From positions 744,001-808,000 of the forward strand of contig NZ_NEVT01000006.1 in NCBI RefSeq assembly GCF_002261345.1: DNA of 64,000 nt. The letters are read 5' to 3'. Position 1 is the first letter of the stretch. Every line of letters begins with the position of its first letter. Shown piece by piece: positions 11,832 to 20,154 of the stretch. This DNA comes from Bordetella genomosp. 2. Lineage in GTDB: Bacteria > Pseudomonadota > Gammaproteobacteria > Burkholderiales > Burkholderiaceae_B. The position numbers and the translations under genes were made by a program. Under the pieces are notes generated by a model. That model saw only the letters and a list, made by a program, of their open reading frames with translations, made no database searches and was not told the origin of the DNA.

Positions 11832-12890
11832 CTAGAGGGCGTGCGGCACACGCGACACCGCGTGCTGCGCCCATTCGGCCAGGGGCAGCGGCGTGCCGCT
11901 GTCCAGGATGCGCGCCAGCAATACCTGCATTTGCGGCCAGCCGCCGCGCCCGCTGGGCCAGCGGCGCGGCGTGACGATCCGCCAGGCGCCGTCGGCGCCC
12001 CGCTCGGCCATGACGAAGCGGAACGTATAGTAGCCGGCCACCCCCATGCGCAGATCGGTGACCACCAGCGCGTCGTCCAGCACGTCGTAGCGCAGCCAGT
12101 CGTTGGTGAACCAGCGCAGGCGCTCATGCAAGGGAGCTTCGGCCAGCACCGCGGCCTGCCCGGGATGCAGCGGCAGGCGCAGCATTTCGGGCGGATCGCG
12201 GTCCAGCCAGCCGCTGACCGCTTCGTAGTAATGGCCATCGCCGGTCTTGGCAATGACACGCCAGAGCAAGGTATTGAACGGCATGGGCGTGGCCAGCACG
12301 GCGGTAGGCTGCACGCCCTGTTGGCGCAGCGCCTGCTCGACGCGCCGCTCGGCGTGCCAGCGGCCGGCCAGCGACACCCCCAGATAAGCCGTGCTGATCG
12401 CCAGTGTCGCGGCCAGGGCCAGGCAGGTCCGGCGCGTGCAGCCCATCAGCGCCGCGGCCGTCACCGCGGCCAGCAGCGGCAGCGTATAGACGGGGTCGAT
12501 GATGAACACCGCCGACCAGCTCTCCGGGACGCGGTCCAGCGGCCAGAACAGCTGCGTGCCGTAGACCGTGAAGGCGTCCAGCAGTGCGTGCGTGACCAGC
12601 ACCAGCCACAGGGTCAGCAGCAGGCGCGCGCCGCTGTAGGGCGCGTCCGGCCATCTCTTGCGCACCAGCCAGGCCAGCACGGCCGCCAGTGCGCTCAGGA
12701 CGAACAGGGAATGGGAGAAGCCGCGGTGATAGGTCATCAGCGACACGGGATCGGGATAGCTGACCAATACGTCGAGATCCGGCACGCTGCCCAGCAGCGC
12801 GCCGTACAGGAGCGCCTTGCGGCCCTGATAGCGCCCCAGCAGCGCGCCCTGAATACCGGCGCCCAGCACCGCCTGAGTAAGAGAATCCAT
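11832..12890 (-). CDS. YdjM-type membrane-bound metal-dependent hydrolase family protein
   Basis: The 352-residue protein (start ATG 12890) has the family pattern GSVPDLDVL, HRGFSHSLF and HALLDAFTVYGTQ, in which Asp and His residues resemble a membrane-embedded metal site. It has several hydrophobic helices in the first 190 residues and a soluble C-terminal part. The family (YdjM/YfhO, 'inner membrane-bound hydrolase') is SOS-linked in E. coli, but no SOS box was evident here. The biochemical role is unproven. Confidence 0.8.
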   Translation of the reverse strand: MDSLTQAVLGAGIQGALLGRYQGRKALLYGALLGSVPDLDVLVSYPDPVSLMTYHRGFSHSLFVLSALAAVLAWLVRKRWPDAPYSGARLLLTLWLVLVTHALLDAFTVYGTQLFWPLDRVPESWSAVFIIDPVYTLPLLAAVTAAALMGCTRRTCLALAATLAISTAYLGVSLAGRWHAERRVEQALRQQGVQPTAVLATPMPFNTLLWRVIAKTGDGHYYEAVSGWLDRDPPEMLRLPLHPGQAAVLAEAPLHERLRWFTNDWLRYDVLDDALVVTDLRMGVAGYYTFRFVMAERGADGAWRIVTPRRWPSGRGGWPQMQVLLARILDSGTPLPLAEWAQHAVSRVPHAL

Positions 12891-13023
12891 GTGGTCCGGC
12901 CGGCTCCGAGAGAATGGCTGCGTTCGCGCCGCCGACCCCGCGCGGCGTCCGGGGCGCGGATGGCGACAGGCGTTAAGATACCGCATCGGCTGCCAGCCGT
13001 TTTTCCCCACAGGACCCCGATCC

Positions 13024-13488
13024 ATGGCCATCGACGGCGAACCCAAAGACGGCGATTTCGTCCGCTACATCGAGATGCTGAACCGACAGGCCGGCGGCTC
13101 GCCCGGCCACGTGCCGCCGCGCCAGCCGCGCGAGGCCCGCCGGCGCCAGCCGGCCGCCGCGCCCGTGCCCGCGCCAGCCGCGCCGGATCCCGCCGTCCCG
13201 GATGACAAGCCAGCTCCTACGCTGGCCGCGCGCAGCGGGCAGCGCCGCATCGCCCTGGGCCTGACCATCGCCGGCCTGGTCGCGGCCTGGCACGCGGCGC
13301 GCTTGTTCGGCGCAGCGCTGGAACAGCGGCCCGTCGAGATCGACGAGCTGATCCCGGCGATTTTCCTGGCCGTGTGCGCCTTCATGCTGTTCAAGGGCGG
13401 CAGCCGCCTGCGCGCCGCCCAGCGCAAGCCGCTGCCCGCGCTGCCGCCGCTGTCCACCCTGCCCGGCGGCCGGAATCGCTCCACCTGA
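13024..13488 (+). CDS. Hypothetical protein with two membrane helices
   Basis: The protein has 154 residues from the ATG at 13024. The first 75 residues are Pro/Ala/Arg-rich and probably unstructured. Two hydrophobic segments follow (LGLTIAGLVAAWHAA and ELIPAIFLAVCAFMLF). I recognise no family. The start is chosen because upstream residues in this frame are basic and unlike a protein. It is head-to-head with the YdjM-type gene and 77 bp upstream of the dUTPase-like gene. Confidence 0.55.
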   Translation: MAIDGEPKDGDFVRYIEMLNRQAGGSPGHVPPRQPREARRRQPAAAPVPAPAAPDPAVPDDKPAPTLAARSGQRRIALGLTIAGLVAAWHAARLFGAALEQRPVEIDELIPAIFLAVCAFMLFKGGSRLRAAQRKPLPALPPLSTLPGGRNRST

Positions 13489-13565
13489 ACGGCGCGGCGA
13501 TCCGCCGCGCGGTGCTAACATTTCGGCCCCACGGCGTGCCGGCCCATCCATATTGCGGAGTGAAA

Positions 13566-14240
13566 GTGAGCGACATCCAGCCCGGATTGACACCAGCCCA
13601 GGCGGCGACCATGCTGAAATTGCAGGACCGCCTCAACAGCATCATCAACCCCGACTGGATCGGCGGCGGCGCGCGCTTCCTGCGCGCCGCGTTCGTGGAG
13701 TCGGCCGAGGCGCTCGAGCACCATGGCTGGAAGTGGTGGAAAAAGCAGTCGATCGACCTGCCGCAGGTGCAGATGGAGCTGATCGACATCCTGCACTTCT
13801 ACCTGTCGCACACGCTGGTGTCGGCCGGCGGGTCCGCCGAGGATGCGGCGCACCTGCTGGTCGCCGACCTGGCCTCGCCCGACGCGATCGCCCTGGACGG
13901 CAACACTTACCGGCTGGGCGAGCTCGACGTGCCGATGCTGCTCGAACTGATCGGGGGCCTGGCGGTATGCGGCCGCGCCAGCTACAAGGTGCTGGAATGC
14001 ACCATGGCGCGCTGCGACCTGTCATGGAACGACGCCTTCACGCAATACGTGTCCAAGAACGTGCTGAACATCTTCCGCCAGGAGCACGGCTACAAGGACG
14101 GCACCTACGTGAAGATCTGGCGGGGCGAAGAAGACAACGTCGTGCTGGCGCGCCTGATGGCCGGCCTGGACCCGGCGCGCGCCGATTTCGCCGAGGCGCT
14201 GCACGCCGGGCTGCAGCAGGCCTACGCGCAGGCCCGCTGA
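13566..14240 (+). CDS. Dimeric dUTPase-like (all-alpha NTP pyrophosphatase) protein
   Basis: The 224-residue protein matches the pattern of dimeric dUTP/dCTP diphosphatases. Metal-binding acidic motifs appear as EALEHHGWKWWKK and ELIDILHFYLSH, and the far C-terminal half has YVSKNVLNIFRQEHGYKDGTY. Such enzymes hydrolyse dUTP to dUMP and limit uracil in DNA. I start at the GTG at 13566, five bases after a GGAG, rather than the in-frame GTG at 13560. The classic trimeric dut usually follows coaBC in this group but is not there in this window. Confidence 0.75.
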   Translation: MSDIQPGLTPAQAATMLKLQDRLNSIINPDWIGGGARFLRAAFVESAEALEHHGWKWWKKQSIDLPQVQMELIDILHFYLSHTLVSAGGSAEDAAHLLVADLASPDAIALDGNTYRLGELDVPMLLELIGGLAVCGRASYKVLECTMARCDLSWNDAFTQYVSKNVLNIFRQEHGYKDGTYVKIWRGEEDNVVLARLMAGLDPARADFAEALHAGLQQAYAQAR

Positions 14241-14253
14241 ACCCGCGGGGCCG

Positions 14254-15024
14254 CTAGGCGGCCTCGATCACCGTCTGCAGGAACTGCTGGGTGCGCTCCT
14301 CGCGCGGATTCGAGAACAGCACGCTGGACTCGGCGTCTTCGACGATATTGCCCTGGTCGAAGAACAGCGTGCGATCGGAACTGCGCTCGGCGAAACCCAT
14401 CTGGTGCGTCACGATGATCATGGTCATGGTGCGCTTGGCGGCCAGGTCGCGCAGGATCTGCAGAATGCCGCCCACCAGTTCCGGATCGAGCGCGGACGTC
14501 ACTTCGTCGAACAGCATGATCTCCGGATGCATCGCCAGTGCCCGCGCGATGCCGACACGCTGCTTCTGGCCGCCCGAAAGCTGCGCCGGATAGGCGTCCA
14601 GCTTGTCGCCCAGGCCCACCAGCTCCAGATAATCGCGCGCGCGCTGGGCGGCTTCATCGCGCGGCACGCGCGATACGTGCACCGGCGCTTCCATCACATT
14701 GCCCAGCGCGGTCTTGTGGGGGAACAGGTTGAAATGCTGGAACACCATGCCGATCTTGCCGCGCACGCGCCGTACGTGCGCCGAATTCGGCCCCATCGTG
14801 CGCCCCTGGGCGTCGACCCACATGGACTCGTCGTCGATCAGGATCTCGCCGCTGGTGGGGCGGTCCAGCGTCATCAGGAGACGCAACAAGGTCGACTTGC
14901 CCGACCCCGACGGCCCGATGATGGAGACGGTCTGGCCGGCCGGGATCTCCAGGTTGATGCCGCGCAGCACTTCCAGCTCGCCGTAGCGCTTGCACAAATT
15001 GTTCAGGCGAATGCTCGCGCTCAT
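14254..15024 (-). CDS. ehuA: Amino-acid-type ABC transporter ATP-binding protein (EhuA-like)
   Basis: The 256-residue ATPase has Walker A GPSGSGKST, signature LSGGQKQRVGIARAL and Walker B IMLFDEVTSALD. It belongs to the polar amino acid/compatible solute (PAAT) group. The ATG at 15024 overlaps the permease stop by four bases, so it is the last gene of the 17272-14254 operon. The symbol is inferred from the strong EhuB-like look of the binding protein and could be wrong if the true substrate is an amino acid. Confidence 0.72.
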   Translation of the reverse strand: MSASIRLNNLCKRYGELEVLRGINLEIPAGQTVSIIGPSGSGKSTLLRLLMTLDRPTSGEILIDDESMWVDAQGRTMGPNSAHVRRVRGKIGMVFQHFNLFPHKTALGNVMEAPVHVSRVPRDEAAQRARDYLELVGLGDKLDAYPAQLSGGQKQRVGIARALAMHPEIMLFDEVTSALDPELVGGILQILRDLAAKRTMTMIIVTHQMGFAERSSDRTLFFDQGNIVEDAESSVLFSNPREERTQQFLQTVIEAA

Positions 15025-15692
15025 CGTGTACCTCCGAATTGTTTCAGCCACGCCTCCAGCCGGCGCACGCTCCAGGCCGCCGCCAGGCTCAGCACCAGGA
15101 ACAGCACGCCCACCAGGGTCAGCGGTTCGGTATAGCGGAAGGTGGCCGAGCCGATGATCTTGCTTTGCTGCAGCACCTCGACCACCGTGATGGCCGACAA
15201 CAGCGGCGTATCCTTGAACATGGCGACCAGGTAGTTGCCCAGCGCCGGCACCACTGGCGGAATGGCCTGCGGCAGCACCACGCCCACGGCGGTGCGCCAG
15301 GGCGACAGGTTCAGCGCGGTGGCAGCCTCCAGCTGGCCGCGCGGCACCGCCTCGATGCCGGCGCGGTAGACCTCGGCGCAATAAGCCGCATAGTGCACGC
15401 CCAGCGCCAGGATGCCGGTGGCCAGCGGTGACATCTGTACGCCGGTCTGCGGCAGCACGTAGAACAGGAAGTACATCTGCACCAGCAGCGGCGTGCTGCG
15501 CACGAACTCGATCAGCACCGCCACGGGCGCCGATATCCAGCGCAGCCGCACCCGGCGCAGCATCGCCAGCACCAGCCCCAACGTCACCGCGACCAGCATG
15601 CCCAGCAGCGTGGCCTGGATGGTGATCACCAGCGCCGAACCGAGCGCCGGCAAGATTTCCCAGGCGAAGCTCCAGTCGAAAATAGGCTTCAT
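15021..15692 (-). CDS. ehuD: Amino-acid-type ABC transporter permease (EhuD-like)
   Basis: The 223-residue permease has about five membrane helices and the EAA-type loop around GQLEAATALNLSPWRTAVGVVLPQAIPPVVPALGN, which docks the ATPase. It belongs to the HisMQ/GlnP permease family. It overlaps both neighbours by four bases (ATGA junctions), which implies coupled translation. Which of the two permeases is EhuC and which EhuD is assigned by order only. Confidence 0.7.
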   Translation of the reverse strand: MKPIFDWSFAWEILPALGSALVITIQATLLGMLVAVTLGLVLAMLRRVRLRWISAPVAVLIEFVRSTPLLVQMYFLFYVLPQTGVQMSPLATGILALGVHYAAYCAEVYRAGIEAVPRGQLEAATALNLSPWRTAVGVVLPQAIPPVVPALGNYLVAMFKDTPLLSAITVVEVLQQSKIIGSATFRYTEPLTLVGVLFLVLSLAAAWSVRRLEAWLKQFGGTR

Positions 15693-16342
15693 CGGACTCG
15701 GAACCTCCGCTCCAGCAGGCGGATGCCCGCCGTGATGACCAGCGCCACGGCGAAGTACAGCAGCAGCAACAACAGGAATATCTCAGTCGTGCGCAACGTC
15801 TCGGCGCGCAGCATCTGGCCGCGGAAAGTCAGGTCGGTGATGGTGATCAGCGACACCAGCGCGGTATTCTTCAGCAGCTCGATGAACAGATTGCCGGCCG
15901 GCGGCAGCATCGCGGGAAACGCCTGCGGCAAGACGATGCGCCGCATGCACTGCGCCGACGTCATGTTCAGCGCCACGGCGGCTTCGCGCTGCCCCGGCGC
16001 GACCGCCAGGATCGCGCCGCGCACCACCTCGGCGCCGTAGGCGCCGGCGTTGGCCGCCAGCACGACGATACCCACGGTCACGGCCGGCAGCTTCAGGCCG
16101 AACAGCGGCAACACGTAATAGAACCAGAACAGCTGCACCAGCGCGGAAGTGCCGCGGAACACTTCGACATAGACCAGCGCCGGCCAGCTGACCCAACGGT
16201 GGGACGACAAGCGCGCCAGGCCGGCGGCCAACGCCAGGGGCACCGCCAGCACGGCGGCGCCCGCGGTAATGCGCAGCGTCACCCATAACCCGTCGAGCAG
16301 CGGGGGCAACAGCGTTGCTAAACCTTGCATGGTGGTCGCCAC
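15689..16342 (-). CDS. ehuC: Amino-acid-type ABC transporter permease (EhuC-like)
   Basis: The 217-residue polytopic permease of the HisMQ family has the EAA loop GQREAAVALNMTSAQCMRRIVLPQAFPAMLP. It starts at ATG 16342, with an alternative ATG at 16330. It lies three bases downstream of the binding-protein gene and overlaps the second permease, forming a heterodimeric channel with it. Confidence 0.7.
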   Translation of the reverse strand: MATTMQGLATLLPPLLDGLWVTLRITAGAAVLAVPLALAAGLARLSSHRWVSWPALVYVEVFRGTSALVQLFWFYYVLPLFGLKLPAVTVGIVVLAANAGAYGAEVVRGAILAVAPGQREAAVALNMTSAQCMRRIVLPQAFPAMLPPAGNLFIELLKNTALVSLITITDLTFRGQMLRAETLRTTEIFLLLLLLYFAVALVITAGIRLLERRFRVR

Positions 16343-16345
16343 GCC

Positions 16346-17272
16346 TTACTGGCCGTTCGCCGCGCACAATTTGGCGGCGGTCACGTCGCCGGGCAGCTCT
16401 TCCTTGGTGAAGCCGAACGGCTGCACGACCTTGGCGTGCTCCTCCGTGCCGATGAACTTGGCCAGCTCGGCATTGAACGCATCGACGAATTCCTGGTCCT
16501 CGGTGCGGAACGCAAATGCGCCGTAGCCGCGCACATTCTTGCCATCGATGACCGGATCCGTGAACGGCTCGGCCTTTTCCAGGTCGCCGGCGGCGGTCTT
16601 GTTCATCAGGTCGTTGACGGTCAAGGCCGTGGCGGCGTATGCATCGGCGCGGCCGGCCTGGACGCCCGAGAGGGCGCTGACCACGTCGGGAAACACCACC
16701 ACGCGGTCGACCGGGATCTCCGATTTGCGGGCGTATTCGCCTTCGATGGCGCCCACCACCACGCCCAGCTTGGCGTCATCCTGCTTGGCGATGTCTTCGT
16801 AGCTATGCAGGTTCTTGGGGTTGCCCTTCTGCACCAGAAACGACTGGCCCACGCCATAGGTGGGGTTCGAGAAGGCAACCTGCTGGCAGCGCTCGGGCGT
16901 CACGTACATGCCGGCGGCAATGATGTCGAAACGCTTGGCCTGCAGGCCCGGAATCAGCGAGCCGAACTCGGTCAACACCCCTTCCACCTCGTTGATGCCC
17001 ATGCGCTTGAGCACGACCCGGGCAATCTCCACGGCTTCGCCGGTGATCTGGTTCTTGCTGCTGTCCATGTAGGCGTAAGGCGCTTCGTTGGCATAACCGA
17101 TGCGGATTTTGCCGGCCGCCTTGGCGGCCTGGAGGGTGCTTTGCTCGGCGGGAGGATTGCCGGCGGCGGGCTTGGCCGCTTCATCATCGGACCCCGAATC
17201 GGAGCATGCCGCCATCAGCCCGAGACTCAGTGCCAGTACGGCCCACTTTGTCGTGTTCAGAATGCGTGTCAT
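16346..17272 (-). CDS. ehuB: Periplasmic solute-binding lipoprotein, EhuB family (ectoine/hydroxyectoine?)
   Basis: This 308-residue binding protein has an N-terminal signal ending LMAACSDSGS, a plausible lipobox, so it is probably tethered to the membrane. The mature part shows blocks I know from EhuB: EFGSLIPGLQAKRFDI, YVTPERCQQVAFSNP and a C-terminal QPFGFTKEELPG with a late Cys. EhuB of Sinorhizobium binds ectoine. Ligand specificity here is inference; polar amino acids are the alternative. It heads a four-gene operon, preceded by an AT-rich likely promoter region and by the terminator of the gene upstream. Confidence 0.7.
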   Translation of the reverse strand: MTRILNTTKWAVLALSLGLMAACSDSGSDDEAAKPAAGNPPAEQSTLQAAKAAGKIRIGYANEAPYAYMDSSKNQITGEAVEIARVVLKRMGINEVEGVLTEFGSLIPGLQAKRFDIIAAGMYVTPERCQQVAFSNPTYGVGQSFLVQKGNPKNLHSYEDIAKQDDAKLGVVVGAIEGEYARKSEIPVDRVVVFPDVVSALSGVQAGRADAYAATALTVNDLMNKTAAGDLEKAEPFTDPVIDGKNVRGYGAFAFRTEDQEFVDAFNAELAKFIGTEEHAKVVQPFGFTKEELPGDVTAAKLCAANGQ

Positions 17273-17362
17273 GCGCCACTCCCTATCAAAATATTATGTA
17301 CAGAATTAATTCACGCGAAATAGTACGCCAATTAATCATTTCAGCACAAAGTATATAGCGAC

Positions 17363-17387
17363 AAAAAAGGCAGGCCGGCGGCCTGCC
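17363..17387 (-). terminator. Rho-independent terminator after the orphan binding-protein gene
   Basis: Arms ggcaggcc (17369-17376) and ggcctgcc (17380-17387) enclose a three-base loop. Read on the minus strand the hairpin is followed by six T. It separates the gene ending at 17460 from the ehu operon starting at 17272, so these are different transcription units. Confidence 0.85.
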
Positions 17388-17459
17388 CCGAATGAACGCG
17401 TCGAGTCGCTGCGCGGAAAGACCGGCTACAGCGGCAGCTGGCCTGCTGTAACGGCGCCG

Positions 17460-18623
17460 TTACTTGCCCGCGTAGGAGAAGCGGCCGTCGCGTATCACGC
17501 CCATGACGCGCGCGCGTTCGTCAAAGCCTTGATGGTCGGTCTTGGAAATGTTGAGCACGCCGTTGGGCACCACCAGGTCACGGGTGTTTTCCAGCGCATC
17601 GCGCAGCGCCGCGCGGAATTCCGGAGTGCCGGGCTTGGCCCCCGTCTTCAAGGCGCGGCCCACGGCGGAGTCGAGCAGCATCCAGGCGCCATAGGCGTCG
17701 CCGGCGAACTGGGTCAACGTATGCGGGCCATGCTCGGCCTCGTACTTGTCGGCAAAGGCCACGGCCACCTGCTTGACCGGATTGCCGTCGGGCAGTTCGC
17801 GCGCCACCACGCCAGGCCCCGTGGGGAACAGCGTGCCTTCCACGTCCTTGCCCCCTACCTGCAGGAACTCCAGCGTGCCGATGCCGTGCGTCTGGTAGAT
17901 CGGCCCCTTGTAGCCGCGCTCCAGCAGGGTCTTCTGCGGCAATGCGGCCGGCGTGCCCGAGCCCGCGATCAGCACCGCGTCGGGCTTGGCGGCCATGGCC
18001 TTGAGCACCTGCCCCATCACCGACGCATCGTTGCGCTGGAAGCGCTCGTGCGCCACCACCTTGATGTCGTTGCCCGCGGCCTTGTTGAATTCGCTCCACC
18101 AGCTGTCGCCGTAGGAATCGGCGAACCCGATGAGCGCGACATGCTTGATGCCCTTGCTGCGCATGTCGTCCACCAGCGCCGTGGCCATCAGCGAATCGTT
18201 CTGCGGCATCTTGAACGCCCAGCGGCGCTTGGGATCGTCCGCCGGCTCGACGATGACGGCCGACGCCGCCAGCGCGACCATCGGCGTGCCGGTCTCGGCC
18301 AGCACGTCCAGGCCGGCCAGCGCCGCCGCGGTGATGTTGGGACCGACGATGGCGTCGACCTTGTCTTCGGAAGTCAGCTTGCGCATGTTCTTGACTGCGC
18401 GGCTGACGTCGGTGCCGTCATCCAGCACGATATAACGGGCCGGCTGCCCCCCCAGCGTCGGCGGCCACAGGCGCAGCGCATTGTTGGTCTGGATGCCGAT
18501 GGCGGCCGCCGGGCCAGTGGTCGAGACGTCGACGCCGATCACGACTTCGGCGCGTGCCGACCAGGACAGCAGGGGCAGGACGATGGCGGCGAGCGCCGCC
18601 AGGCGTGGCAGGGAAATGGGCAT
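17460..18623 (-). CDS. Branched-chain amino acid-type ABC transporter substrate-binding protein (orphan)
   Basis: The 387-residue periplasmic protein has a cleavable signal (LAALAAIVLPLLSWSARA). The rest is a Leu/Ile/Val-type Venus-flytrap fold (LivK/PBP1 group): VVIGVDVSTTGPAAAIGIQ, DAIVGPNITAAAL, YGDSWWSEF and TLTQFAGDAYGAWML. No livHMGF permease or ATPase genes are in the window, so it must use components encoded elsewhere or act as a sensor. The ornithine cyclodeaminase-family gene sits 53 bp upstream on the same strand, and the two may form a unit closed by the terminator at 17363. Confidence 0.85.
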   Translation of the reverse strand: MPISLPRLAALAAIVLPLLSWSARAEVVIGVDVSTTGPAAAIGIQTNNALRLWPPTLGGQPARYIVLDDGTDVSRAVKNMRKLTSEDKVDAIVGPNITAAALAGLDVLAETGTPMVALAASAVIVEPADDPKRRWAFKMPQNDSLMATALVDDMRSKGIKHVALIGFADSYGDSWWSEFNKAAGNDIKVVAHERFQRNDASVMGQVLKAMAAKPDAVLIAGSGTPAALPQKTLLERGYKGPIYQTHGIGTLEFLQVGGKDVEGTLFPTGPGVVARELPDGNPVKQVAVAFADKYEAEHGPHTLTQFAGDAYGAWMLLDSAVGRALKTGAKPGTPEFRAALRDALENTRDLVVPNGVLNISKTDHQGFDERARVMGVIRDGRFSYAGK

Positions 18624-18676
18624 GGCGAATATCCGCTGGTAGAAGGAATATGGCGATACAGTGACTGCGCCAGGCG

Positions 18677-19639
18677 CTATTTTGCCCCAGCGGGGCGGCG
18701 CCCGTCGCGCGAGTGCGCCTCGTAGACCATGGCGGCCAGGGTCAGGTCCTCGAGCGCGCTGCCCACCGCCTTGAACACGGTGACCTGGCTGGCGGCGGTG
18801 CGGCCCGGCGCCTGGCCCGAAATCAAGTCGGCCAGCGTGCCGCGTATCGCCGCCGGCGCCAGCACGCCCGCCTCGAAGGCGGCCAGCAGGTCGCCGGACT
18901 TGGTGGGCGCTTCGTCCGTGTCCACATAGACTTCCGTGCCATCGAAGCAGGCCGGATCGGTTTCTTTCATGTCGGGCTTGAAGCTGCCGATCAGGTCCAG
19001 GTGCGTGCCGGGGCGCAGCCAGGCGCCCCGCACCAGCGGCTCGGTCGACAAGGTGGCACAGCTGACAATGTCCGCCTGCCGCACCGCCGGCTCGAGCGCC
19101 TCCACCGCCTGGGCATCGAACCCCTGGCCCGCGAGCGACGCGGCCAGCGCCCGCGCCCCCTCGGGACGCACATTCCACACCAGGACGCGCTCGATGGGGC
19201 GCACCGCGCGCATGGCGGGCGCCAACAGCCCGGCGATCCGGCCCGACCCCACGATGAGCAGCACGCGCGCATCCGGCCGCGCCAGGCAGGAGGCGCCCAG
19301 CGCGGCCGCGCCGGCGGTGCGCCACACCGTGACCACGTCGCCGTCGACCTGCGCCAGCGGCACGCCGGTGCGCGCGCTGTACAAGCTATAGACGGCGTGC
19401 AGGCCGGGCAGGCCCTGGCGGGTGTTCTCGGGAAAGATATTGATGACCTTGACGCCGAAATAGCCCTGCTCGTTCCAGGCCGGCATGATCAACGAGGTGC
19501 CGCGCGCCCCGCCCGACTCGATGCTGTGCACATGGCGCGGCGGCACACTGGCCCCCGCCTGGAAGGCATCGCGCAAGGCGGCGATGACATCGGGAAACGC
19601 CAGCGCGCGGCGGGTCTGCTCGGTATCGATGATCAGCAT
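18677..19639 (-). CDS. Ornithine cyclodeaminase / mu-crystallin family protein
   Basis: The 320-residue protein has the NAD(P)-binding segment ARVLLIVGSGRIAGLLAPAMRA, the substrate region YFGVKVINIFPENTRQGLPG and the C-terminal TVFKAVGSALEDLTLA typical of the family. Members are ornithine cyclodeaminase, alanine dehydrogenase, Delta1-pyrroline-2-carboxylate reductase or the ectoine-utilisation protein EutC. The nearby EhuB-like importer makes EutC conceivable, but no eutDE hydrolases are present, and imino acid reductase is equally likely. Confidence 0.82.
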   Translation of the reverse strand: MLIIDTEQTRRALAFPDVIAALRDAFQAGASVPPRHVHSIESGGARGTSLIMPAWNEQGYFGVKVINIFPENTRQGLPGLHAVYSLYSARTGVPLAQVDGDVVTVWRTAGAAALGASCLARPDARVLLIVGSGRIAGLLAPAMRAVRPIERVLVWNVRPEGARALAASLAGQGFDAQAVEALEPAVRQADIVSCATLSTEPLVRGAWLRPGTHLDLIGSFKPDMKETDPACFDGTEVYVDTDEAPTKSGDLLAAFEAGVLAPAAIRGTLADLISGQAPGRTAASQVTVFKAVGSALEDLTLAAMVYEAHSRDGRRPAGAK

Positions 19640-19685
19640 TCAAGGCCTCCGTTGGGAGGCCTATTATCGCCCTGCCGCCGGGCAG

Positions 19686-19715
19686 CAAAATGCCAGCCCG
19701 GAAGCTGGCATTTTG
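19686..19715. terminator. Bidirectional-looking terminator hairpin
   Basis: A perfect 12-bp inverted repeat, caaaatgccagc (19686-19697) and gctggcattttg (19704-19715), has a six-base loop. The outer A/T pairs give a T-run on either strand. It lies just downstream of the small minus-strand gene at 19734 and upstream of the cyclodeaminase start. Confidence 0.85.
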
Positions 19716-19733
19716 TTCGGCCCTGGGACCGGA

Positions 19734-19919
19734 TCAGCGGCGGCGATCGTGGTAGGCGGAGATGGTGGGATGGACGCGCCGGCCTTCATCCATGGCATGC
19801 AGCACTTCGCCGACGGATTCCAGAAAACGGGTGACACCCTGCCTGAAGCGCCGCCAGCCACCCGGCGCTCCGCCCGACGGCTTGCCTGACGCCGCGGCCT
19901 TGCGAGTGGAATCTTCCAT
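19734..19919 (-). CDS. Small basic protein of 61 aa, function unknown
   Basis: The ATG at 19919 has a strong ribosome-binding site (AAGGAG seven bases upstream). The product has a basic, Gly/Ser-rich first half (RKAAASGKPS) and a short amphipathic helix (RFRQGVTRFLESVGEVLHAMDEG), then ends in HDRRR. I do not recognise it. A sigma70-like promoter at 19962-19990 and a terminator at 19686-19715 bracket it exactly, so it looks like a genuine single-gene unit. Confidence 0.62.
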   Translation of the reverse strand: MEDSTRKAAASGKPSGGAPGGWRRFRQGVTRFLESVGEVLHAMDEGRRVHPTISAYHDRRR

Positions 19920-19961
19920 GACCAACTCCTTGAGAAGAATGAAAGGGAACCACGTCAAGCC

Positions 19962-19990
19962 ATCTTAGACCTCAAATTGCTGCTTCACAA
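19962..19990 (-). promoter_or_regulatory. Candidate sigma70 promoter for the 61-aa gene
   Basis: On the minus strand TTGTGA (19990-19985) and TAAGAT (19967-19962) are separated by 17 bases. The -10 is about 43 bases from the start codon at 19919. The match is moderate and untested. Confidence 0.45.
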
Positions 19991-20119
19991 CATGTATCGC
20001 TATTCAGACGGATTCGTTGTTTATTGAGTACATGCTGGCAGGCAGCCATTCGGAAAGTCCGTCTTTTTCTGCATCGCACCATACGCACCGTAAAAACATC
20101 CTCGGCCCCATGGGTTTAC

Positions 20120-20134
20120 TAGACGACCGGTCTA
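20120..20134. promoter_or_regulatory. TetR/NemR-type operator dyad
   Basis: The sequence tagacgaccggtcta is a near-perfect dyad (TAGAC...GTCTA) about 20 bases upstream of the tetR-family start. NemR- and AcuR-type repressors bind TAGAC(C)-N-(G)GTCTA sites, so this is very probably the autoregulatory operator that also controls the downstream oxidoreductase. Confidence 0.75.
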
Positions 20135-20154
20135 ATAGTGGCTAGAGTAGCGCC

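Noticed and set aside
15022-15381. N-terminal 119-residue extension of the EhuA-like ATPase
   Set aside because: That region lies over the permease gene in another frame and does not resemble ABC ATPases; the ATG at 15024 gives the normal length.
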